A stretch of 5,659 bases of DNA from Planococcus sp. (in: firmicutes) (GTDB taxonomy: Bacteria > Bacillota > Bacilli > Bacillales_A > Planococcaceae): positions 1 through 5,659 of the forward strand of contig JASLAI010000310.1 in NCBI GenBank assembly GCA_030147225.1. The letters are read 5' to 3'. Within the stretch, counting starts at the first letter, position 1; every line of letters starts with the position of its first letter. Below the pieces are notes generated by a model. That model was not told the DNA's origin and did not search any database. It worked only from the letters and a program-made list of their open reading frames with translations. The position numbers and the translations under genes are program-made. Below are positions 1 to 4,291 of this stretch, in pieces.

Positions 1-312
1 AGGAGATTTGGTTTGTTCGCTCAACACTGTATAGAGCAACGGAAAGGGAATTTTGCGGTAGATTGTGGCTGTAGCCGAAAAGCTTCCGCCTTTTCTAACC
101 TGTGCTGTATGAATTTCTCTTGTAGCTTCGACATCCTGCAAAGGATAAAAAGTCAACAGCACAGAATAAAGGATAAACGGAAGAGACATGTAGAAAATAA
201 ACCAGCTGACAAAACCGCCTTGGAACATGGCAAAGGAAAAGGTCAAGAAAAGGATGAAAAGCACGAGGATAAGCCGTCCCCATAAACCTGTAATTTTTTT
301 CAGTTGGCTCAT
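1..312 (-). CDS. DUF58 domain membrane protein, N-terminal part (C-terminus beyond the left edge)
   Basis: The frame is open from an ATG at 312 to the window edge and gives 104 residues, starting MSQLKKITGLWGRL. Two hydrophobic stretches are visible, about residues 13-30 and 33-54, separated by a short FQGG turn; residues from about 58 onward are polar with beta-type patterning (VEATREIHTAQVRKGGSFSA). This is the usual layout of DUF58 proteins such as B. subtilis YeaD: two N-terminal membrane helices, then a beta-rich part and a DUF58/vWA-like domain, the latter lying outside the window. The ATG overlaps the TGA stop of the upstream MoxR gene as ATGA, and there is only a weak Shine-Dalgarno sequence (AAAGG, too far upstream), so translation is probably coupled to moxR. 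The usual partner of such a protein is the MoxR ATPase, which is exactly its neighbour. In Bacillus the next gene is typically a transglutaminase-like membrane protein; that cannot be seen here. The molecular function of DUF58 proteins is not settled. Confidence 0.88.
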   Translation of the reverse strand, partial: MSQLKKITGLWGRLILVLFILFLTFSFAMFQGGFVSWFIFYMSLPFILYSVLLTFYPLQDVEATREIHTAQVRKGGSFSATATIYRKIPFPLLYTVLSEQTKSP

Positions 313-1259
313 TGGCCAACAAGCCTTTGAACAGGCACTCGGGTTTTCGCTAATATTCGTTCAGTAATTTCTTCTGCAGTGATGCCGTCATAACGGGCTT
401 CTGAACGGAGCATGATGCGGTGGCCAAAAACAAATTTCGCCAAATACTGTACATCATCCGGCGTTACATAATCCCGCCCTTTCAACAAAGCATAAGCTTG
501 CGAAGCTTTCATCAATGCGATGGATCCACGCGGACTGACTCCGAGATAAACATAGGAGTCTTGGCGTGTCTGCCTCGACAAATCGACAATATAGCTGCGG
601 ATTGTCTCATCCACCTTGATCGTTTTCACTTGCTCTTGAAGTTCCAGTAGGTCGTTGAGGGAAATTACGGAAGTCAATTCTTCGATTGGAGCTGCGGATC
701 GCGCACGGTTCAGCACTTCCATTTCTTCTTTAGGCGTTGGATAACCCATCTTAATTTTCAATAAAAAGCGGTCCAACTGTGCTTCAGGAAGCGGATAAGT
801 TCCTTCGTATTCGATTGGATTTTGTGTAGCCATGACAAAGAACGGTTTGGGAATTTGCATAGTGACCCCATCAATTGTTACAGAGGCTTCTTCCATTGCT
901 TCCAAAAGAGATGATTGGGTTTTCGGGGAAGTCCGATTGATTTCATCAGCTAAAATGATATTCCCCATAATCGGACCGGGACGAAAATGGAATTCCATGT
1001 CTTTCGGGTTATAGATAGAGACACCGACGACATCCGACGGCAACAGATCAGGCGTAAATTGGATGCGCTTAAAATCGGCGCCTACTGATTTTGCTAAAGC
1101 ACGAACCAACATAGTTTTCCCCACACCTGGAACATCCTCAAGCAAAACATGGCCATGAGACAACATCGCCACAATGCTCAGTTCAGCAATATTGCGCTTA
1201 CCAATAATAACTTTTTCAATATTGTCGATTACTTGTTCCAATCGTTCTTTTGCATTCAT
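309..1259 (-). CDS. MoxR family AAA+ ATPase
   Basis: This is a complete 316-residue protein, the usual length for MoxR ATPases (compare B. subtilis YeaC). The visible AAA+ elements are, in order: Walker A, GVGKT at 45-49 within LLEDVPGVGKT; the MoxR-typical FTPDLLPSDVVG at 68-79; Walker B, IILADEIN at 101-108 with D105 and E106; sensor 1, ATQNP at 144-148; a probable arginine finger, LDRF with R164; and a sensor-2 region GVSPRGS with R244, followed by the helical lid domain with DYVTPDDV at 263-270. It should be a cytosolic ATPase that forms a ring and remodels or matures a client; in this gene pair the client is likely to be linked to the DUF58 membrane protein. The start is secure: GGAGGAA (1266-1272) lies just upstream of the ATG. 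It has its own promoter at 1317-1345 and is separated from nadE by a terminator. Its TGA overlaps the DUF58 ATG. The actual substrate is unknown. Confidence 0.96.
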   Translation of the reverse strand: MNAKERLEQVIDNIEKVIIGKRNIAELSIVAMLSHGHVLLEDVPGVGKTMLVRALAKSVGADFKRIQFTPDLLPSDVVGVSIYNPKDMEFHFRPGPIMGNIILADEINRTSPKTQSSLLEAMEEASVTIDGVTMQIPKPFFVMATQNPIEYEGTYPLPEAQLDRFLLKIKMGYPTPKEEMEVLNRARSAAPIEELTSVISLNDLLELQEQVKTIKVDETIRSYIVDLSRQTRQDSYVYLGVSPRGSIALMKASQAYALLKGRDYVTPDDVQYLAKFVFGHRIMLRSEARYDGITAEEITERILAKTRVPVQRLVGQ

Positions 1260-1316
1260 CTATAGTTCCTCCAATATGAATCAGAAAATGTTTTAATTTT
1301 TCACAATCTTATCGTA

Positions 1317-1345
1317 ATCATAACGAATAATAGGCAATAACTCAA
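1317..1345 (-). promoter_or_regulatory. sigma-A type promoter of the moxR-DUF58 unit
   Basis: On the minus strand TTGAGT (1340-1345) and TATGAT (1317-1322) are separated by exactly 17 bases. Each box matches the consensus at five of six (-10) and four of six (-35) positions. Transcription would start near 1310 and give a leader of about 50 bases that contains the GGAGGAA ribosome binding site. The promoter lies between the nadE terminator and moxR, which supports an independent transcription unit. Confidence 0.7.
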
Positions 1346-1381
1346 CTGCACGGCTCTTTTCATACGACCTTTTTCCCAAAA

Positions 1382-1416
1382 TAAAAAAGCAGAGCCCTTA
1401 AAGGAACTCTGCTTTT
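1382..1416 (-). terminator. Rho-independent terminator after nadE
   Basis: AAAAGCAGAG (1407-1416, read on the minus strand) pairs perfectly with CTCTGCTTTT (1385-1394) around a 12-base loop that itself contains CCTTTAAGG. The hairpin is followed by further T residues (1383-1388 region reads as TTTTTT, then AT). It begins 7 bases after the nadE stop codon, so it ends the pncB-nadE transcript. Confidence 0.9.
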
Positions 1417-1423
1417 CTGCTTA

Positions 1424-2251
1424 TCATTTCCAAAAATCATCAAAAACAGTAATAGGCAAATGACGCTTATGCTGTGTTTTCAAGTAATGGCCTTCCAGCT
1501 TTTCTTGAGCATCCATCGGAATTTTTTTGCCTTCCAAGTAATCATCAATCATTTCGTAAGTGACTCCTAAAGCCACTTCATCAGGAAGTGCGGGCTTATC
1601 TTCTTCTAAATCAGCAGTCGGAATTTTTGTATACAGATGTTCAGGAGAACCAAGTTCCTTCAACATAGCTCGTCCTTGACGTTTATTCAAACGGAACAGC
1701 GGCGTTAAATCTGCTGCTCCATCGCCGAATTTCGTATAAAATCCTGTAATGGCTTCTGCTGCATGATCGGTTCCCAGCACGACAGCATTGTGCATGGCAG
1801 CGACAGAGTACTGGGCTTTCATCCGCTCACGCGCCTTTTCATTTCCTTTAGCGAAATCAGTCAACTCGATGCCAGCTTGTTCTAGAGCACGGTCACTTGC
1901 GTCAACCGCTTCTTTTATATTAATGGTATAAATTTTTGTCGGTTGAATAAAATCCAAAGCATCTTTGGCATCATGTTCATCAAACTGAACGCCATAAGGC
2001 AAGCGTACCGCATAAAAGCCATACTCATTGCCGCCTGATTCTTCATTTAATTGATTGACTGCCATTTGAGCCATCTTGCCGAGCAATGTAGAATCCTGCC
2101 CGCCTGAAATTCCTAATACATAGCCTTTTAAAAAGGAATGATGCTTTAAGTATTCCTTTAGAAAGGCAACCGTCCGTTCAATTTCTTCTTTTGGTTCAAT
2201 AGAAGGTTGCACTTTCAGTTCATCAATAACTTGCTGTTGTAAAGTAGTCAT
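1424..2251 (-). CDS. nadE: NH3-dependent NAD+ synthetase
   Basis: NadE catalyses the last step of NAD synthesis: ATP-dependent amidation of nicotinate adenine dinucleotide to NAD+ through an adenylated intermediate, in the cytosol as a homodimer. The protein has 275 residues, matching the short bacterial form (B. subtilis NadE, 272), and lacks the N-terminal nitrilase/glutaminase domain, so free ammonia is the nitrogen source. The N-type ATP pyrophosphatase P-loop SGGQDS is at 49-54. Other family blocks are AVRLPYG (81-87), [12 protein letters not shown] (133-144), GTDHAAEA (160-167), [13 protein letters not shown] (173-185), KRQGR (190-194), the [10 protein letters not shown] loop (211-220) and the C-terminal HKRHLP (261-266) with the terminal DDFWK. 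The ATG is chosen because GGGAGGAA lies at 2257-2264, with 7 bases between GGAGG and the ATG. The gene follows pncB by 12 bases and ends just before a terminator, so the two form an operon. No damage to the family blocks is visible. Confidence 0.97.
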   Translation of the reverse strand: MTTLQQQVIDELKVQPSIEPKEEIERTVAFLKEYLKHHSFLKGYVLGISGGQDSTLLGKMAQMAVNQLNEESGGNEYGFYAVRLPYGVQFDEHDAKDALDFIQPTKIYTINIKEAVDASDRALEQAGIELTDFAKGNEKARERMKAQYSVAAMHNAVVLGTDHAAEAITGFYTKFGDGAADLTPLFRLNKRQGRAMLKELGSPEHLYTKIPTADLEEDKPALPDEVALGVTYEMIDDYLEGKKIPMDAQEKLEGHYLKTQHKRHLPITVFDDFWK

Positions 2252-2256
2252 AAGAA

Positions 2257-2264
2257 TTCCTCCC
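2257..2264 (-). promoter_or_regulatory. nadE ribosome binding site overlapping the pncB stop codon
   Basis: The minus strand reads TAGGGAGGAATTCTTATG. The last G of the pncB TAG stop is the first base of the GGGAGGAA Shine-Dalgarno sequence of nadE. Ribosomes finishing pncB therefore release directly on the nadE initiation site, which favours coordinated synthesis of the two NAD salvage enzymes. Confidence 0.85.
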
Positions 2265-3733
2265 TAGTCTCCGATATATTCGTGAACCGCCTGCCGTACT
2301 TCTTGAATATTTTTCATTTTGTTGTCCCAGCATTTTTGGCTGAGATCCACCGGGTATTCTTCAGGATTTAATGAACGTTTGTATTCATCCCACAGTAAAT
2401 CCATATTTTGGGTTGCATAAGCCTGCATTTCCTGCAAACTTGGATTTTCATAAACCACCTGGCCGTTATCAACGACTTTTTGATGGATATTGACTGCTTC
2501 GAAATTCGTAACGAATTTGGATACAAACGTATGAACCGGGTGGAACATTTTCAAGCGTTCCTGCGAAGCGGGGTCTTCATCGTGCATGGCAATATAATCA
2601 CCTTCTGATTTCCCATTTTCCCTATCTATGATCCGGTAAACGTTTTTTAATCCTGGAGTGGTGACTTTTTCTGCATTTCCTGAAATTTTGATGGTATCTT
2701 CCATATCTCCGTTTTCATTTTCAATGGCGACCAATTTATAGACCGCCCCCAATGCAGGCTGGTCGTAGGCTGTGATCAGTTTCGTACCGATTCCCCACGA
2801 ATCGACCCGCGCACCCTGAGCTTTTAAGTTTAAAATCGTATATTCGTCCAAATCATTTGATACCACCACTTCCGCTTCCGGAAAACCTGCAGCATCCAGC
2901 ATTTTGCGTGCTTCTTTCGACAAGAACGCAATATCTCCACTATCCAGACGAATTCCGTGGAAATTGATTTGATCGCCCAATTCCTGCGCCACTTTTATGG
3001 CAATCGGCAATCCTGACTTCAAGGTATCGTATGTATCCACTAGAAAGACGCAATCTTTATGCCGTTTGGCGTAAGCATGGAACGCTTCGTATTCATCCTT
3101 ATAAGCCTGTACCATTGAATGAGCATGTGTACCTGCAACTGGAATACCGAATTTTTTTCCCGCACGTGCGTTGCTTGTCGCTTCAAGTCCACCTATATAT
3201 GCGGCTCGCGTCCCCCAAATAGCGGCATCCATTTCTTGAGCCCGTCTTGTACCAAATTCCATAACCCGTTCGTTTTTGACAATTTGTTTAATGCGGCTAG
3301 CTTTCGTCGCAATCAGTGTCTGGTAATTGACAATGTTTAAAAGAGCGGTTTCGATCAATTGCGCTTCTACAAGAGGCGCCTCGACACGAACCAACGCTTC
3401 GTTCTGGAAAACCAATTCACCTTCCACAACAGAATAGACGTCCCCTGTAAATCGGACAGTCCGTAAATACTCAATAAAGTCTTGCTTATAGCCGAGCTCT
3501 TCCTGAAGGTATGCCAAATCGCTGTCCGTAAACTTAAAGTTTTTCAAGTAGTCCAAAATACGTTCTAATCCAGCAAAAAGGGCATATCCGTTGCCAAAAG
3601 GCAATTTCCGGAAAAATAATTCAAATACCGCTTTCCGCTTATGCATGCCATCTGCCCAATAAGCTTCCGACATGTTGATTTGATATAAATCCGTATGTAG
3701 CGCTAAACTATCATCTGCATAATGCTTATCCAT
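2264..3733 (-). CDS. pncB: Nicotinate phosphoribosyltransferase
   Basis: PncB condenses nicotinate with PRPP to form nicotinate mononucleotide, coupled to ATP hydrolysis; it is the entry point of the Preiss-Handler salvage route to NAD. The 489 residues agree with the Bacillus-type enzyme of about 490. The N-terminal block LHTDLYQINMSEAYW (12-26) and KLPFGNGYALFAGLE (43-57) are characteristic. Active-site blocks are EFGTRRAQ (159-166), GTHAHSMVQA (201-210), in which H205 aligns with the histidine that is phosphorylated in the family, VDTYDT (232-237), IRLDSGD (261-267), VSNDLDE (291-297) and the phosphate loop GIGTKLI (314-320). The ATG has AAGGAG at 3740-3745, 6 bases upstream. It is the first gene of the pncB-nadE operon; a TATAAT box and a possible sigma-B promoter lie in front of it. 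No lesions are seen. The alternative, nicotinamide phosphoribosyltransferase, does not fit the length or motif set. Confidence 0.97.
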   Translation of the reverse strand: MDKHYADDSLALHTDLYQINMSEAYWADGMHKRKAVFELFFRKLPFGNGYALFAGLERILDYLKNFKFTDSDLAYLQEELGYKQDFIEYLRTVRFTGDVYSVVEGELVFQNEALVRVEAPLVEAQLIETALLNIVNYQTLIATKASRIKQIVKNERVMEFGTRRAQEMDAAIWGTRAAYIGGLEATSNARAGKKFGIPVAGTHAHSMVQAYKDEYEAFHAYAKRHKDCVFLVDTYDTLKSGLPIAIKVAQELGDQINFHGIRLDSGDIAFLSKEARKMLDAAGFPEAEVVVSNDLDEYTILNLKAQGARVDSWGIGTKLITAYDQPALGAVYKLVAIENENGDMEDTIKISGNAEKVTTPGLKNVYRIIDRENGKSEGDYIAMHDEDPASQERLKMFHPVHTFVSKFVTNFEAVNIHQKVVDNGQVVYENPSLQEMQAYATQNMDLLWDEYKRSLNPEEYPVDLSQKCWDNKMKNIQEVRQAVHEYIGD

Positions 3734-3769
3734 AAGAGTCTCCTTCTTCCACTATCAGTAATGCCTACA

Positions 3770-3798
3770 ATTATACACCAATACAGGAAAGACAAAAA
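3770..3798 (-). promoter_or_regulatory. Possible sigma-A promoter of pncB-nadE
   Basis: A perfect TATAAT is present on the minus strand at 3770-3775, 36 bases before the pncB ATG. The -35 position is poor: at 17-base spacing it reads TTTTTG (3793-3798), inside a T-rich run. The promoter would start transcription near 3763 and give a leader of about 30 bases that includes the AAGGAG site. The weak -35 suggests an activator or another sigma factor also contributes. Confidence 0.5.
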
Positions 3799-3820
3799 AT
3801 AAAAGTCATTTGAGCTTAGT

Positions 3821-3845
3821 TTACCCTATAAAATAACGATTAACT
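3821..3845 (-). promoter_or_regulatory. Candidate sigma-B type promoter of pncB-nadE
   Basis: On the minus strand AGTTAA (3840-3845) and GGGTAA (3821-3826) are 13 bases apart. This compares with the B. subtilis sigma-B pattern GTTTAA, 12-15 bases, GGGTAT: five of six matches in each box. B. subtilis nadE is a known sigma-B dependent general stress gene, which makes the match more interesting, but short AT-rich boxes like these occur by chance and this is an inference. Confidence 0.3.
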
Positions 3846-3951
3846 CAAGAATTCTATTTGCTTCATTCGTTTAAATCACACCGTTAAAATCGCAAAGATT
3901 ACTTAACTGCTTCAAAAAACAAGTAATGCGATTTATCATTTTGATTATTAT

Positions 3952-3980
3952 TTGACATTAATAAAAGAGTGTGAGATACT
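3952..3980 (+). promoter_or_regulatory. Strong plus-strand sigma-A promoter
   Basis: A perfect TTGACA (3952-3957) is followed after exactly 17 bases by GATACT (3975-3980), and the bases TGA directly before the -10 give an extended -10 (TGn). Transcription is expected to start near 3987. It faces away from pncB and toward the terminator at 4243-4276. It is the closest match to consensus in this window, yet no long gene follows it. Confidence 0.75.
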
Positions 3981-4002
3981 TATCTAGTTAATATAAAGGT
4001 AA

Positions 4003-4227
4003 ATGGTAAATTTTGATAATCTGGCATTCTACAATAATGCTTTTGAGAATACTTATTCACACTGGCGCGATTTAAGGATCGCAAGGACGTAAAAGAAGGT
4101 AGGGTTTACGTTGCTTAAGTTAGAAAGCACCCAGTGGAACAATGACCGCGGTACTGAAAGTAACACTTTCAATGGAAATGATTCCCCAGTAAAATGGGTT
4201 GAAAAATTGAGTCAAAACAAATTATAG
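4003..4227 (+). other. Short ORF with one in-frame stop: small-protein gene or its remnant
   Basis: An ATG at 4003, about 16 bases after the predicted transcription start, opens a 29-codon frame (MVNFDNLAFYNNAFENTYSH, then WRDLRIART) that stops at TAA 4090-4092. The same frame then stays open for 44 codons to TAG at 4225-4227 (KKVGFTLLKLESTQWNNDRG, then further polar residues, ending EKLSQNKL). AAAGGT precedes the ATG, but with very short spacing. A second start could be TTG at 4111, preceded by the purine-rich AGAAGGT. The hydrophilic composition with tryptophans is protein-like, but I recognise no family. It may be two tiny ORFs, one small gene broken by a nonsense change, or chance reading of an RNA gene: an open run of this length is not rare enough to decide. 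Confidence 0.25.
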
Positions 4228-4242
4228 TTACCTTAAACAAAC

Positions 4243-4276
4243 AAAGGGATGTCCTCTAATCGAGGACATCCCTTTT
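4243..4276. terminator. Bidirectional Rho-independent terminator
   Basis: AAAGGGATGTCCTC (4243-4256) pairs perfectly with GAGGACATCCCTTT (4262-4275) around the 5-base loop TAATC, a 14-bp stem. On the plus strand it is followed by TTTT (4273-4276) and would end the transcript from 3987. On the minus strand the hairpin lies 16 bases after the aldehyde dehydrogenase stop codon and is followed by TTTGTTTGTTT, so it also ends that gene. One hairpin thus serves two converging transcripts. Confidence 0.92.
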
Positions 4277-4291
4277 CCAATTTTTCGGGAT

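Larger units (their letters stand above)
3987..4276 (+). ncRNA. Putative small structured RNA of unknown family
   Basis: The segment is defined by the promoter at 3952-3980 and the terminator at 4243-4276, giving a transcript of about 290 nt. Its centre (4060-4136) can form a cloverleaf: closing stem CACTGG 4060-4065 with CCAGTG 4131-4136; hairpin GCGAT 4067-4071 with ATCGC 4078-4082; hairpin ACGTAAA 4087-4093 with TTTACGT 4105-4111 and an 11-base purine-rich loop; hairpin TGCTT 4112-4116 with AAGCA 4125-4129. Flanking hairpins are GCATT/AATGC (4024-4040), GAAAGT/ACTTTC (4156-4170) and CCCA/TGGG (4185-4198). It does not match tRNA (no T-loop or anticodon arm geometry), and I recognise no Rfam family. 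It could be a trans-acting small RNA, a dual-function RNA or the mRNA of a small protein; there is no plus-strand gene downstream for it to control in cis. Stems were found by eye, without energy calculation. Confidence 0.5.
3734..4291. other. Gene-poor interval between pncB and the aldehyde dehydrogenase gene
   Basis: This 558-base stretch carries no long ORF. From left to right it holds the pncB ribosome binding site and candidate promoters on the minus strand (3740-3845), about 100 bases of AT-rich DNA in which I see no clear element (3846-3951), a strong plus-strand promoter (3952-3980), a transcript-sized structured segment with a short ORF (about 3987-4242) and a bidirectional terminator (4243-4276). 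The base composition of 3781-4020 is visibly more AT-rich than the flanking genes. Confidence 0.8.

Noticed and set aside
95..322. A 75-codon minus-strand ORF overlapping the start of the DUF58 gene
   Set aside because: It is the out-of-frame reading of the DUF58 coding sequence; the DUF58 frame has the ATGA junction, two membrane helices and family similarity.
3766..3780. Imperfect palindrome around the pncB -10 box (TATAATTGTA) as an NAD repressor operator
   Set aside because: The symmetry comes mostly from the AT-rich -10 itself. I cannot match it with confidence to a NiaR or NrtR site, and a single weak copy does not support an operator.
4066..4093. Possible cyclic-di-GMP type I riboswitch, because GGACGTAAA resembles the GGACGCAAA core
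   Set aside because: The preceding GCAAACC element, the GAAA tetraloop and its receptor are missing, and there is no downstream gene to regulate. The match is a short coincidence.
4060..4136. A tRNA or tRNA-like gene suggested by the cloverleaf
   Set aside because: The closing stem has 6 bp, there is no GGTTCGANTCC-like T arm, no 7-base anticodon loop, and the middle hairpin has an 11-base loop. A canonical tRNA is excluded.
4138..4156. ACCGCGG in the orphan transcript, reminiscent of the T-box riboswitch sequence
   Set aside because: Only the ACCGCG part matches. The preceding bases that should read AGGGTGGN and pair with the tRNA end are AACAATG-like, no stem I features are recognisable, and no plus-strand aminoacyl-tRNA or amino acid gene follows the terminator.
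4142..4192. A 16-codon ATG frame inside the orphan transcript
   Set aside because: It is too short to support as a gene, has no convincing ribosome site and overlaps hairpins of the proposed RNA.
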